A DNA stretch of 64,000 bases, taken from contig NZ_BMUI01000001.1 in the NCBI RefSeq assembly GCF_014650115.1, forward strand, positions 558,001-622,000, given 5' to 3'. This DNA is from Streptomyces olivaceoviridis (lineage in GTDB: Bacteria > Actinomycetota > Actinomycetes > Streptomycetales > Streptomycetaceae). This document shows, piece by piece, positions 19,872 to 28,531 of the stretch (position 1 is the stretch's first letter; each line of letters opens with the position of its first letter). The position numbers were made by a program, and so were the translations under genes. The notes beneath the pieces are model-generated. The model was not told the origin of the DNA, made no database searches, and saw nothing but the letters and a program-made list of their open reading frames with translations.

Positions 19872-19905
19872 CACGCGACACCGGAAATCCGGGCGCGGGA
19901 CCCCG

Positions 19906-19933
19906 CTGAAGTCATACCCCCTAGGGGTATAGT
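19906..19933 (+). promoter_or_regulatory. CsoR-type copper operator overlapping copZ promoter
   Basis: ATACCCC-CTA-GGGGTAT (19914-19930) matches the known actinobacterial CsoR box. The -10 element TATAGT (19928-19933) overlaps its right arm, and CTGAAG (19906-19911) is a weak -35. Copper-loaded CsoR should leave the site and allow copZ-copA expression. No csoR gene is in the window. Confidence 0.85.
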
Positions 19934-20017
19934 CTGAGAGGAGATGGGGTTCCTCCGCGGCCTCCACGGCCTCCGTGGACCCCACTGGCCCCACATGCCT
20001 CGACGAGGAGTAACGAC

Positions 20018-20257
20018 ATGACCGCTCAGACCGACACCACGGGCCCCGTCACCACCGTCTACCAGGTGACCGGCATGAGCTGTGGCCACTGCGAGGGCTC
20101 CGTCTCCGGCGAGATCTCCCAGATCCCGGGTGTCAGCTCGGTGAAGGCCGTCGCGTCGACCGGCGAGGTGACCGTCGTCTCCGAGGCCCCGCTGGACGAG
20201 GAGGCCGTGCGCGCCGCCGTGGACGAGGCCGGTTTCGAGCTGGCCGGCCAGGCCTGA
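20018..20257 (+). CDS. copZ: copper chaperone, heavy-metal-associated domain
   Basis: 79 residues, a single HMA domain with the copper-binding motif MSCGHC (Cys 22 and 25). It should carry Cu(I) in the cytoplasm and hand it to the CopA ATPase encoded next. GAGGAG lies 8 bp upstream of the ATG. The long leader (about 80 nt) follows the CsoR-controlled promoter. Confidence 0.92.
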   Translation: MTAQTDTTGPVTTVYQVTGMSCGHCEGSVSGEISQIPGVSSVKAVASTGEVTVVSEAPLDEEAVRAAVDEAGFELAGQA

Positions 20258-20280
20258 GGAAAACCCTCCGTTTCCCCGAC

Positions 20281-20323
20281 CCGGGCCGTACCGACCAGCT
20301 GATACTGGATCCGTACGGCCCGG
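20281..20323 (+). promoter_or_regulatory. stem-loop between copZ and copA
   Basis: Perfect 11-bp arms CCGGGCCGTAC (20281-20291) and GTACGGCCCGG (20313-20323). The 21-nt loop holds a smaller CCAG/CTGG stem. No T-tract follows. It could protect the copZ message or attenuate transcription so that more chaperone than ATPase is made. Confidence 0.6.
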
Positions 20324-20344
20324 TCCGATGTCTGGAGTCCGGAC

Positions 20345-22606
20345 ATGACCAGCACCACCGCACAAACCGCGAAGACAGCCGCGGCCACGGGCACCACCTC
20401 CGAGACCGAGCTGCTCATCGGCGGGATGACCTGCGCCTCCTGCGCCGCCCGGGTGGAGAAGAAGCTCAACCGGATGGACGGCGTCAGCGCCACCGTCAAC
20501 TTCGCCACCGAGAAGGCCAAGGTCACCTTCGCCGACGGCGTCCGGGTCGCCGACCTGATCGCCACCGTGGAGAAGACCGGCTACACCGCCGAGGAGCCAC
20601 CGCCGCCCCGGCCCGCGCCCGGAACGGAACCGGCAACCCCCGCACCGGACGCCGAACTGGGCGCCCTGCGCCACCGCCTGTTCGTCTCCGTGCTGCTCGC
20701 CGCCCCCGTGGTCCTGCTCTCGATGATCCCGGCGCTCCAGTTCGACAACTGGCAGTGGCTCTCGCTCACCCTCGCCGCGCCGGTCGTCGTCTGGGGCGGC
20801 GCCCCCTTCCACCGGGCCGCCTGGACCAACCTCCGGCACGGCGCCGCCACCATGGACACCCTCGTCTCGGTCGGCACGCTGGCCGCGTTCGGCTGGTCGC
20901 TGTGGGCCCTGTTCTTCGGCGACGCCGGCATGCCCGGCATGCACGACGAGTTCCGCCTCACCGTCTCCCGCATGGACGGCGCCTCCACGATCTACCTGGA
21001 GGTGGCCGCCGGAGTCGTCGCGCTGATCCTGCTCGGCCGCTATCTGGAGGCCCGCTCCAAGCGCCGCGCGGGCGCCGCCCTGAAGGCCCTGATGGAGCTG
21101 GGCGCCAAGGACGTGGCGGTGCTGCGGGAGGGCCGCGAGGTACGGATACCGGTGTCGTCCCTGGCCGTCGGCGACCGGTTCGTCGTCCGGCCCGGCGAGA
21201 AGATCGCCACCGACGGCACGGTCGTGGAGGGCGTCTCCGCGGTGGACGCCTCCATGCTGACCGGCGAGTCGGTGCCGGTGGACGTCGGCCCCGGCGACCG
21301 GGTCACCGGCGCCACGGTCAACGCGGGCGGCCGGCTGGTCGTGGAGGCCACCCGGGTCGGCGCGGACACCCAGCTCGCCCGGATGGCGAAGCTGGTCGAG
21401 GACGCGCAGAACGGCAAGGCCGAGGTGCAGCGGCTCGCCGACCGGATCTCCGCCGTCTTCGTCCCCGTGGTCATCCTCATCGCGCTCGGCACGTTCGGCG
21501 TCTGGCTGGGCGTCACCGGCGACACGGTGGCCGCGTTCACCGCCGCCGTGGCCGTCCTGATCATCGCCTGCCCCTGCGCGCTGGGCCTGGCCACCCCGAC
21601 CGCGCTGATGGTCGGCACCGGGCGCGGCGCCCAGCTCGGCATCCTGATCAAGGGCCCCGAGGTGCTGGAGTCCACCCGCCGCGTGGACACGGTCGTCCTG
21701 GACAAGACCGGCACGGTCACCACCGGCCGGATGAGCCTCCAGGCCGTGTACGTCGCCGAGGGCGAGGACGAGAAGAAGCTGCTGCGGCTCGCTGGCGCCC
21801 TGGAGCACGCCTCCGAGCACCCCGTGGCCCGTGCCGTCGCCGCCGGCGCCGAGGAACGCGCCGGAGCGCTCCCGCGGGTCGAACACTTCGAGAACGTACC
21901 CGGTCGGGGCGTGCGCGGGCGCGTGGACGGCCGCGAGGTGGCCGTGGGGCGCCTCTACGACGACCTCCCGCAGGAGTTGGCCCGCGCGGCCCGCGAGGCC
22001 GAGCAGGAGGGTCGTACGGCCGTCGTGGCGGGCTGGGACGGGCGGGCCCGCGGGGTCCTCGCCGTCGCCGACGCGGTCAAGCCGACCAGCGCCGAGGCGA
22101 TCCGCGAGCTGCGGGCGCTGGGGCTGACGCCGGTGCTGCTCACCGGGGACAACCGGACCGTCGCCGAGGCGGTCGCGCGCACGGTCGGCATCGACTCCGC
22201 GCACGTCTTCGCCGAGGTGCTGCCCGAGGACAAGGTGGACGTCGTACGCCGGCTCCAGCGCGAGGGGCGGGCCGTGGCCATGGTCGGCGACGGCGTGAAC
22301 GACGCCGCCGCGCTCGCCACGGCGGACCTGGGCCTGGCCATGGGCACCGGCACGGACGCGGCGATCGAGGCCGGCGACCTGACGCTGGTGCGCGGGGACC
22401 TGCGGGTGGCCGCGGACGCGATCCGGCTGTCCCGGCGGACGCTGGCCACCATCAAGGGAAACCTGGTGTGGGCCTTCGGCTACAACGTCGCCGCGCTGCC
22501 GCTGGCCGCCGCGGGGCTGCTCAACCCGATGATCGCGGGGGCGGCGATGGCCTTCTCCTCGGTGTTCGTGGTGACCAACAGCCTGCGGCTGCGGACCTTC
22601 CGGTAG
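20345..22606 (+). CDS. copA: copper-translocating P1B-type ATPase
   Basis: 753 residues. One N-terminal HMA domain carries GGMTCASC (Cys 30 and 33). Eight membrane segments are expected, with the transport motif ACPCALG, the actuator motif TGES, the phosphorylation motif DKTGT, the EHPVARA motif and the hinge GDGVND. It exports Cu(I) from the cytoplasm. The start at 20345 follows copZ by 87 bp across a stem-loop. Both genes are expected to share the CsoR-controlled promoter. Confidence 0.95.
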   Translation: MTSTTAQTAKTAAATGTTSETELLIGGMTCASCAARVEKKLNRMDGVSATVNFATEKAKVTFADGVRVADLIATVEKTGYTAEEPPPPRPAPGTEPATPAPDAELGALRHRLFVSVLLAAPVVLLSMIPALQFDNWQWLSLTLAAPVVVWGGAPFHRAAWTNLRHGAATMDTLVSVGTLAAFGWSLWALFFGDAGMPGMHDEFRLTVSRMDGASTIYLEVAAGVVALILLGRYLEARSKRRAGAALKALMELGAKDVAVLREGREVRIPVSSLAVGDRFVVRPGEKIATDGTVVEGVSAVDASMLTGESVPVDVGPGDRVTGATVNAGGRLVVEATRVGADTQLARMAKLVEDAQNGKAEVQRLADRISAVFVPVVILIALGTFGVWLGVTGDTVAAFTAAVAVLIIACPCALGLATPTALMVGTGRGAQLGILIKGPEVLESTRRVDTVVLDKTGTVTTGRMSLQAVYVAEGEDEKKLLRLAGALEHASEHPVARAVAAGAEERAGALPRVEHFENVPGRGVRGRVDGREVAVGRLYDDLPQELARAAREAEQEGRTAVVAGWDGRARGVLAVADAVKPTSAEAIRELRALGLTPVLLTGDNRTVAEAVARTVGIDSAHVFAEVLPEDKVDVVRRLQREGRAVAMVGDGVNDAAALATADLGLAMGTGTDAAIEAGDLTLVRGDLRVAADAIRLSRRTLATIKGNLVWAFGYNVAALPLAAAGLLNPMIAGAAMAFSSVFVVTNSLRLRTFR

Positions 22607-22705
22607 GGCGGGGGCGATTGCCGGGGCGGATGTCCCGGTCCCCCTGGAGTCCGGCGCGAGCCTCACATAAGCTCTACACAAGGCTCTCGCATCATCCTTA
22701 CGCTT

Positions 22706-22731
22706 GAGCCCCGATCGCCGTATCGGGGCTC
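22706..22731 (+). terminator. terminator after copA
   Basis: GAGCCCCGAT and ATCGGGGCTC form a perfect 10-bp stem with a 6-nt loop, about 100 bp after the copA stop. The following sequence is only TTG, so it is a hairpin-type terminator without a strong T-tract. Confidence 0.7.
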
Positions 22732-22814
22732 TTGCGCACTTAAAGGTCATATGCAAGAGACACAGATCACAGTGATGCGAACGTAACCATCGAAGGGGTT
22801 CGAGGGTCTAAGTT

Positions 22815-23135
22815 GGCGATGTCAGCCCAGCGTCTTGGGGGGCGCTGACTGGCATCTGGGGATGTCTTGGGGGACTTCCTCAGAGATGCGTTGCCGGGGC
22901 ACGCACACCGGGAAGCTTTGAGCGGCCCTTCCGGCGTGCGTTGTCCCGGCAGATCGCACCGCATCACTGGAGCAGGCCGAGTTTTGCTCGTTCTGCTCAC
23001 AGACAGCGATTCAGGCGCTGTCCTCTCCGAGCGCCCGGCCGGATCCCGTGGGGGGAATCCGCACCGGGACATGGGAAGGCGCCCTGGTCGTCGGCCCGTG
23101 GGGGGACCGGCGTCTCAGGGCGCCTTCCGCTTTTT
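22815..23135 (+). ncRNA. candidate structured non-coding RNA of about 320 nt
   Basis: No convincing ORF is present, but the plus strand can fold into consecutive hairpins. Stem 1 (22818-22856) pairs GATG, CAG and AGCG with CGCT, CTG and CATC. Stem 2 (22892-22951) pairs TGCCGGG/CCCGGCA, ACGCAC/GTGCGT, CCGG/CCGG and AAG/CTT in one long arm. Stem 3 is GACAGCG/CGCTGTC (23002-23022). A 13-bp terminator stem with a T5 run ends it. The 12-mer CCCGTGGGGGGA appears twice (23045-23056, 23095-23106). A possible ECF-type promoter, GTAACC-N17-GTCTAA (22783-22811), lies just upstream. The 5' end is a guess. It does not show RNase P, tmRNA or 6S hallmarks. Confidence 0.45.
23074..23135 (+). terminator. intrinsic terminator of the candidate ncRNA
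   Basis: GGAAGGCGCCCTG (23074-23086) and CAGGGCGCCTTCC (23116-23128) are perfect 13-bp arms followed by GC and TTTTT. T-tracts are rare in this genome, so this is strong evidence for a plus-strand transcript ending here, convergent with citA. Confidence 0.8.
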
Positions 23136-23206
23136 CCGCCTGTACCGCTTTGACGCTCCCGTGTGCCGCTACAGCCCTCCGGCCCATGCGGCTACGGCGC
23201 GACCGT

Positions 23207-23242
23207 CGGGTGCCTGGAGGCTCACCGCACGCCAGGCACCCG
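23207..23242 (-). terminator. terminator of citA
   Basis: CGGGTGCCTGG (23207-23217) and CCAGGCACCCG (23232-23242) form an 11-bp stem, 12 bp after the citA stop. Confidence 0.75.
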
Positions 23243-23253
23243 CCGAGAAGAAC

Positions 23254-24543
23254 TCAGCGCTCCTCGACCGGCACGAAGTCGCGCTCGACCACGCCCGTGT
23301 AGATCTGGCGCGGGCGGCCGATGCGGGAGCCCGGCTCCTTGATCATCTCGGTCCACTGGGCGATCCAGCCCGGCAGGCGGCCGAGGGCGAACAGGACCGT
23401 GAACATCTCGGTCGGGAAGCCCATGGCGCGGTAGATCAGACCGGTGTAGAAGTCCACGTTCGGGTACAGCTTGCGCTCGACGAAGTAGTCGTCGGACAGC
23501 GCGTGCTCCTCCAGCTTGAGGGCGATGTCGAGGAGCTCGTCCTCCTTGCCCAGCGCGGAGAGCACGTCGTGCGCGGCGGCCTTGATGATCTTGGCGCGGG
23601 GGTCGAAGTTCTTGTAGACCCGGTGGCCGAAGCCCATCAGGCGGACACCGTCCTCCTTGTTCTTCACCTTGCGGATGAAGGTGTCGACGTCGGAGCCCGA
23701 GTCGCGGATGCCCTCCAGCATCTCCAGCACGGACTGGTTGGCACCGCCGTGCAGCGGGCCCCACAGGGCGCTGATGCCGGCCGAGATCGACGCGAACATG
23801 TTGGCCTGCGAGGAACCGACCAGGCGGACCGTGGAGGTCGAACAGTTCTGCTCGTGGTCGGCGTGCAGGATCAGCAGCTTGTCCAGCGCGGCGACGACGA
23901 CCGGGTCGAGCTCGAACTCCTGCGCCGGCACGGAGAAGGTCATGCGCAGGAAGTTCTCGACGTAACCGAGGTCGTTGCGCGGGTAGACGAACGGGTGGCC
24001 GATCGACTTCTTGTAGGCGTACGCCGCGATCGTCGGGAGCTTGGCGAGCAGCCGGATCGTGGAGAGGTCGCGCTGCTTCTCGTCGAACGGGTTGTGGCTG
24101 TCCTGGTAGAAGGTGGACAGCGCCGACACGACCGAGGACAGCATGGCCATCGGGTGGGCGTCGCGCGGGAAGCCCTTGTAGAAGTTCTTGACGTCCTCGT
24201 GCAGCAGCGTGTGCCGCGTGATGTCGTTCTGGAACGCCGTCAGCTGGTCGACGGTGGGCAGCTCGCCGTTGATCAGCAGGTACGCCACCTCAAGGAAGGT
24301 GGAGCGCTCGGCCAGCTGCTCGATGGGGTAGCCGCGGTAGCGGAGGATGCCCGCCTCGCCGTCGAGGTAGGTGATCGCGGATTTGTAGGCGGCGGTGTTG
24401 CCGTAGCCGCTGTCCAGAGTCACCAGACCGGTCTGGGCGCGGAGCTTCCCGATGTCGAAGCCCTTGTCACCGACGGTGCTGTCGACCACCGGGTAGGTGT
24501 ACTCGCCGTCGCCGTACCGCAGTACTACAGAGTTGTCGCTCAC
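23254..24543 (-). CDS. citA: citrate synthase, type II
   Basis: 429 residues. It condenses acetyl-CoA and oxaloacetate to citrate, entering the TCA cycle. Active-site regions are visible: GPLHGGANQ, the FGHRVYKNFDPRA segment and the C-terminal EMFTVLFALGRLPGWIAQW. The length fits the hexameric type. The GTG at 24543 was chosen because GAGGGAAG lies upstream and SDNSVVLRYGDGEYTYP is the usual Streptomyces N-terminus. A second GTG 12 bp earlier would sit within that ribosome site. Confidence 0.95.
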   Translation of the reverse strand: MSDNSVVLRYGDGEYTYPVVDSTVGDKGFDIGKLRAQTGLVTLDSGYGNTAAYKSAITYLDGEAGILRYRGYPIEQLAERSTFLEVAYLLINGELPTVDQLTAFQNDITRHTLLHEDVKNFYKGFPRDAHPMAMLSSVVSALSTFYQDSHNPFDEKQRDLSTIRLLAKLPTIAAYAYKKSIGHPFVYPRNDLGYVENFLRMTFSVPAQEFELDPVVVAALDKLLILHADHEQNCSTSTVRLVGSSQANMFASISAGISALWGPLHGGANQSVLEMLEGIRDSGSDVDTFIRKVKNKEDGVRLMGFGHRVYKNFDPRAKIIKAAAHDVLSALGKEDELLDIALKLEEHALSDDYFVERKLYPNVDFYTGLIYRAMGFPTEMFTVLFALGRLPGWIAQWTEMIKEPGSRIGRPRQIYTGVVERDFVPVEER

Positions 24544-24642
24544 GTCTTCCCTCACCGACGTAGTGCCTCATCTTCGAGGTGCCCTGACTGTCTCTACCAT
24601 CCCCCATTTGGCTCAGGAGAGTGCACTCGGGGTCGACCATTG

Positions 24643-24671
24643 GGCCTATTGGCGGCACTCAGTGCCGTCAA
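24643..24671 (-). promoter_or_regulatory. possible citA promoter
   Basis: TTGACG (24666-24671) and TAGGCC (24643-24648) are 17 bp apart on the minus strand, about 100 bp upstream of the citA start. The -10 is imperfect. A second TAGAGA further downstream could be an alternative. Confidence 0.4.
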
Positions 24672-24775
24672 CCTGCTCATCCTGCCCCCTCGAAGGGGCA
24701 ACCGGAAGTGCTCTGTGACCTTCACGACTCGTTTGATCGATCATTTTCGCCGCAGGCTCGGATTCCGTGCCGCCA

Positions 24776-24812
24776 CCGTGACTTCGGGGCCACCGCCCGT
24801 GACTTCGGGGCC
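24776..24812. repeat. 16-bp direct repeat between citA and the RecD2 gene
   Basis: CCGTGACTTCGGGGCC occurs at 24776-24791 and 24797-24812, with starts 21 bp apart, two helical turns. It lies about 105 bp upstream of the putative citA -35 element and immediately after the RecD2 stop codon. It may be a pair of regulator sites or a simple duplication. Confidence 0.6.
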
Positions 24813-24825
24813 CTTTGCCGGGAGC

Positions 24826-27081
24826 TCAGGCCCCCAGTCTGTAGTCCAGGGCCGTGCACCGCCGCCCGGCCGACACCGTGCGCACCGCCTGCCCGATCGC
24901 CCTGCGCGAACCGACGAGAACGACCAGCTGACGGGCCCGGGTGACCGCCGTGTAGAGCAGGTTCCGCTGGAGCATCATCCATGCTCCCGTGGTGACGGGA
25001 ATCACCACGGCGGGATATTCACTGCCCTGTGAGCGGTGGATGGTCACCGCGTACGCGTGGGCCAGTTCGTCCAGTTCGTCGAATTCGTACGGAACCTCCT
25101 CGTCCTCGTCCGTCAGCACGGTCAGGCGCTGTTCCACCGGATCGAGCGAGGTGACGACACCCACGGTGCCGTTGAAGACACCGTTCTTCCCTTTCTCGTA
25201 ATTGTTGCGAATCTGGGTGACCTTGTCGCCGACGCGGAAGACCCGGCCACCGAACCGCTTCTCCGGCAGATCGGGTCGCCCGGGCGTGATGGCCTGCTGG
25301 AGCAGCCCGTTGAGCGTGCCCGCACCGGCCGGCCCCCGGTGCATCGGCGCGAGCACCTGCACGTCCCGGCGCGGGTCCAGCCCGAACTTGGCCGGAATCC
25401 GCCGCGCGGCCACATCCACGGTGAGCCGGCCGGCGGCCTCCGTGTCGTCCTCCACGAAGAGGAAGAAGTCCTTCAGCCCGTCGGTGAGCGGATGCTGCCC
25501 CGCGTTGATGCGGTGCGCGTTGGTGACGACACCGGACTGCTGGGCCTGCCGGAAGACCCGGGTGAGCCGGACGGCCGGGACGGGACTGCCGTCGGCGAGC
25601 AGATCGCGGAGGACCTCCCCCGCGCCCACGCTGGGCAACTGGTCCACGTCCCCCACGAAGAGCAGATGGGCCCCCGGCGGTACGGCCTTCACGAGCTTGT
25701 TGGCGAGCAGCAGGTCCAGCATGGACGCCTCGTCCACGACCACCAGGTCGGCATCGAGCGGCCGGTCCCGGTCGTAGGCGGCGTCCCCGCCGGGCTTCAG
25801 CTCCAGCAGCCGGTGCACGGTGGATGCCTCGGCTCCGGTCAGCTCGGCCAGCCGCTTGGCGGCCCGTCCGGTCGGGGCGGCGAGCAGCACCTTGGCACGC
25901 CGGGCCCGGGCCAGCTCCACGATCGAGCGCACGGTGAACGACTTGCCGCAGCCGGGCCCGCCGGTGAGGACCGCGACCTTCTCGGTCAGCGCGAGCTTCA
26001 CCGCCGCCTCCTGCTCGGGCGCGAGGTCGGCGCCGGTACGGGATCCCAGCCACCCGAGCGCCTTGCCCCAGTCCACGTCCCGGAACCCCGGCATCCGGTC
26101 CTGGTCCGTGCGCAGGAGCCGCAGCAGTTGGGCGGAGAGGGAGAGTTCGGCGCGGTGGAAGGGGACGAGGTACACGGCGCTGACGGGCTCGTCGCCGCCG
26201 CCCTCGGGTCCGGGCACCTTCTCCCGGACGACCCCCGGATCGCCTCCGTCCTCCGGTACCCGGCCCAGCTCGCCCAGGCACTCGATGACCAGCCCGGTGT
26301 CCACCTGGAGCAGCTTCACGGCATCGGCGATCAGCCGCTCCTCCGGCAGGAAGCAGTGCCCCTGGTCGGCGGACTGCGACAGCGCGTACTGCAAGCCGGC
26401 CTTCACGCGCTCGGGACTGTCGTGCGGGATCCCGACCGACTGGGCGATCTTGTCGGCGGTGAGGAAGCCGATGCCCCAGACGTCGGCGGCGAGCTGGTAG
26501 GGGCGTTCCTTCACGACGGAGATCGACGCGTCGCCGTACTTCTTGTAGATCCGCACGGCGATGGAGGTGGACACCTCGACGGTCTGGAGGAAGAGCATGA
26601 CCTCCTTGATGGCCTTCTGCTCGTCCCAGGCGTCGGCGATCTTCTTGGTGCGTTTGGGGCCGAGGCCGGGGACCTCGACGAGGCGCTTGGGCTCCTCCTC
26701 GATGATCCTCAGGGTGTCGACGCCGAAGTGCTGGGTGATGCGGTCGGCGAAGACCGGCCCGATGCCCTTGACCAGCCCGGACCCCAGATAGCGCCGGATG
26801 CCCTGGACGGTGGCCGGCAGCACGGTCGTGTAGTTCTCCACGTGGAACTGTCTGCCGTACTGCGGGTGCGATCCCCAGCGGCCCTCCATCCGGAGGGATT
26901 CACCGACCTGGGCGCCGAGGAGCGCGCCGACCACCGTGAGGAGATCCGCGGCGCCTCTGCCGGTGTCGACCCGGGCCACCGTGTACCCGTTCTCCTCGTT
27001 GGCGTACGTGATCCGCTCCAGCACGCCTTCGACCACGGCAAGACGCCGTTCGCCGGTCTGGGTCCCCGCCTGTTGAGCCAT
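24826..27081 (-). CDS. recD2: RecD2-type ATP-dependent DNA helicase
   Basis: 751 residues, superfamily 1B helicase with an N-terminal OB-like and helix-hairpin-helix region (GLVKGIGPVFADRI, VPGLGPKRTKKIADAW) as in RecD2, acting without RecBC. Motifs are Walker A TGGPGCGKSFT (near 377), DEASMLD, GDVDQLPSVG and the C-terminal VTIHRSQGSEYPAV and YTAVTRARQL. It unwinds DNA 5' to 3' and should act in repair. The ATG at 27081 starts the recognisable protein. The open frame further upstream is only GC bias. The ribosome site is weak. Confidence 0.9.
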   Translation of the reverse strand: MAQQAGTQTGERRLAVVEGVLERITYANEENGYTVARVDTGRGAADLLTVVGALLGAQVGESLRMEGRWGSHPQYGRQFHVENYTTVLPATVQGIRRYLGSGLVKGIGPVFADRITQHFGVDTLRIIEEEPKRLVEVPGLGPKRTKKIADAWDEQKAIKEVMLFLQTVEVSTSIAVRIYKKYGDASISVVKERPYQLAADVWGIGFLTADKIAQSVGIPHDSPERVKAGLQYALSQSADQGHCFLPEERLIADAVKLLQVDTGLVIECLGELGRVPEDGGDPGVVREKVPGPEGGGDEPVSAVYLVPFHRAELSLSAQLLRLLRTDQDRMPGFRDVDWGKALGWLGSRTGADLAPEQEAAVKLALTEKVAVLTGGPGCGKSFTVRSIVELARARRAKVLLAAPTGRAAKRLAELTGAEASTVHRLLELKPGGDAAYDRDRPLDADLVVVDEASMLDLLLANKLVKAVPPGAHLLFVGDVDQLPSVGAGEVLRDLLADGSPVPAVRLTRVFRQAQQSGVVTNAHRINAGQHPLTDGLKDFFLFVEDDTEAAGRLTVDVAARRIPAKFGLDPRRDVQVLAPMHRGPAGAGTLNGLLQQAITPGRPDLPEKRFGGRVFRVGDKVTQIRNNYEKGKNGVFNGTVGVVTSLDPVEQRLTVLTDEDEEVPYEFDELDELAHAYAVTIHRSQGSEYPAVVIPVTTGAWMMLQRNLLYTAVTRARQLVVLVGSRRAIGQAVRTVSAGRRCTALDYRLGA

Positions 27082-27135
27082 GATCCGACGGTACCGGTGA
27101 GGTCTGACAGCGGCCCACTGGTACCGTCCCTGCCC

Positions 27136-27654
27136 ATGACCGACGCCGAGGGGAACGGGGCCGCCGCCCAGGAGTTGCGGGACCGCGTCGAGGCGGCTGC
27201 CGCGGGGACGCCGTACCGCTTGCAGGGGACGGCGGACGGCTTCGACCTGACCGTCGACGTCCGTACCCCGCAGTGGCGGGAGCTCCTGACCCGGCACCGC
27301 GTCGCTCAGGTCCACACCTACCGGGTCGCGCTCCGCCCGCGGGAGAAGCGCTTCACGCTGACCGACGTCGTCCGCACCGTCGAGTACGAGGCGGGCCCGG
27401 GCGGGGTCCGGCTGGGCAGGACCGTGTCCGTCGGCCGGAGCGTGTACGTCACCAGGACGTGGAGCCCGGGCGGCACACCGGAGTACTCCTTCTCCTCCGC
27501 CGAGGGCCACCGCCTGATCCGTGGCGCGGCCCGGGAGCTGGGCTGGCGGGAGGTCCGGCCCACGAGCGTGAAGATCGCCATGGCCTTCGGCATCCTCGGC
27601 GGCGTCGGTGCCCTGGGCACGTTGATCGCCCTCGCCGCCGTGTTCTGGCTCTGA
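27136..27654 (+). CDS. small membrane-anchored protein of unknown function
   Basis: 172 residues. A charged N-terminal domain of about 145 residues carries GFDLTVDVRTPQWRELL and FTLTDVVRTVEYEA. One or two C-terminal membrane segments follow (SVKIAMAFGILGGVGALG onwards). I do not recognise the family. No Shine-Dalgarno is seen; TACCGT at 27122-27127 lies nine bases before the ATG, so a leaderless mRNA is likely. Only 54 bp separate it from the divergent helicase gene. Confidence 0.7.
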   Translation: MTDAEGNGAAAQELRDRVEAAAAGTPYRLQGTADGFDLTVDVRTPQWRELLTRHRVAQVHTYRVALRPREKRFTLTDVVRTVEYEAGPGGVRLGRTVSVGRSVYVTRTWSPGGTPEYSFSSAEGHRLIRGAARELGWREVRPTSVKIAMAFGILGGVGALGTLIALAAVFWL

Positions 27655-27660
27655 ACGGTC

Positions 27661-27822
27661 AACTCGCCCACGAGCGCCGGGATTCGGGGCTCCGGACCGG
27701 CGCACTACGGCGGACCCGTGATCCGCGTGCACTTCTACCAGGCGGGCCGCCGGGCCGACCACACGGAGGCGTTCTGGGTGAAGTCGGCCGGTGTGCCGGA
27801 CCACGGCTCTCCCTGGCCGCGC
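27661..27822 (+). other. possible gene fragment before the VOC gene
   Basis: A short open stretch with coding-like third-position GC contains VIRVHFYQAGRRADHTEAF, then loses that character where it meets the opposite VOC gene. It may be the remnant of a truncated gene. No family was recognised and no clear ribosome site is present. Confidence 0.2.
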
Positions 27823-28203
27823 TCAGAGGGGGTTGAGGCGGGCCTTGAGCAGGCAGAACTCATTGCCCTCGGGGTCGGCGAGAACGTGCCAGGACTCCTC
27901 GCCGGTCTGACCGATGTCGGCCGGACGCGCCCCGAGCTCCACGAGGCGTTCGAGTTCGGCGTCCTGATCACGGTCGGTGGCGTTGACGTCGATGTGCAGC
28001 CGCGGCTTCCCCGGCTCCGGCTCGGCCCTGCGGCTGAGGAAGAGCGTCGGCTGCGCGCCGCCGAACCCTTCCCGCGGCCCGATCTCGATGCTGCCGTCCT
28101 CCTCGCGTCCCAGCACCACGAAGTCCAGGACCTCGCACCAGAACCGCGCCAGCACCTCGGGTTCGCGGCAACCGAGCACGAGCTCACTGATACGACATGC
28201 CAT
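27823..28203 (-). CDS. VOC (glyoxalase-like) family protein
   Basis: 126 residues, a two-module beta-alpha-beta fold of the glyoxalase/bleomycin-resistance superfamily (Glyoxalase_6 type). Typical stretches are SELVLGCREPEVLARFWCEVLDF and the closing ESWHVLADPEGNEFCLL. These proteins bind metal or small molecules; the reaction cannot be assigned. The start has only a weak ribosome site. Confidence 0.8.
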   Translation of the reverse strand: MACRISELVLGCREPEVLARFWCEVLDFVVLGREEDGSIEIGPREGFGGAQPTLFLSRRAEPEPGKPRLHIDVNATDRDQDAELERLVELGARPADIGQTGEESWHVLADPEGNEFCLLKARLNPL

Positions 28204-28531
28204 GGAAGGAACCTGCTCTCAGCGTGGGACGACCGGTGCGGCCACGTGAACCGGATGGGCTCGGCCCGGCGGCGCGGCGGGAACACGCCGAGACCGTACC
28301 GGGCGGGGCGAGGAGGTGCGAAGGGTTTTGGGGCCTGAGGGTGGAGGTGGGGGTGCTGGTCCTTCTTCAGGGCTTCGAGGCAGGTGGCGAAGGCGGGGCT
28401 GGGGCTGGTGACGGCCTGTGCGCAGTGCTGGGGTGGCAGCCGTCGGCGTGGTTCGGGGACCGGGGGAAGTGCGCGTGGTGCGAACTTATGGCGGGCCGGC
28501 TCGTTGATCACGTCGTATGAAAGGAGAGCTG
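28204..28531. other. intergenic region without a recognisable gene
   Basis: 328 bp between divergent VOC and Rpn genes. The plus strand is G-rich and purine-rich around 28320-28400. No promoter, repeat or ORF stood out apart from the AAGGAG site just before the Rpn start. Confidence 0.4.

Noticed and set aside
19829..22756. 975-residue minus-strand frame opposite copZ-copA
   Set aside because: Composition is His/Gly/Asp-rich shadow sequence, and the opposite strand encodes motif-complete copper proteins.
22767..23072. Minus-strand 101-residue ORF before the citA terminator
   Set aside because: No ribosome site, composition is shadow-like, and the complementary strand explains the hairpins better.
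22815..23135. RNase P RNA, tmRNA or 6S RNA
   Set aside because: None of the hallmark conserved segments of these RNAs is visible, so only a generic ncRNA call is made.
22867..25032. Plus-strand frame through citA
   Set aside because: It is antisense to citrate synthase, with no protein-like features; its start lies inside the candidate ncRNA.
28197..28520. Plus-strand ORF upstream of the Rpn gene
   Set aside because: Runs out of the VOC gene in antisense and has no family-like sequence.
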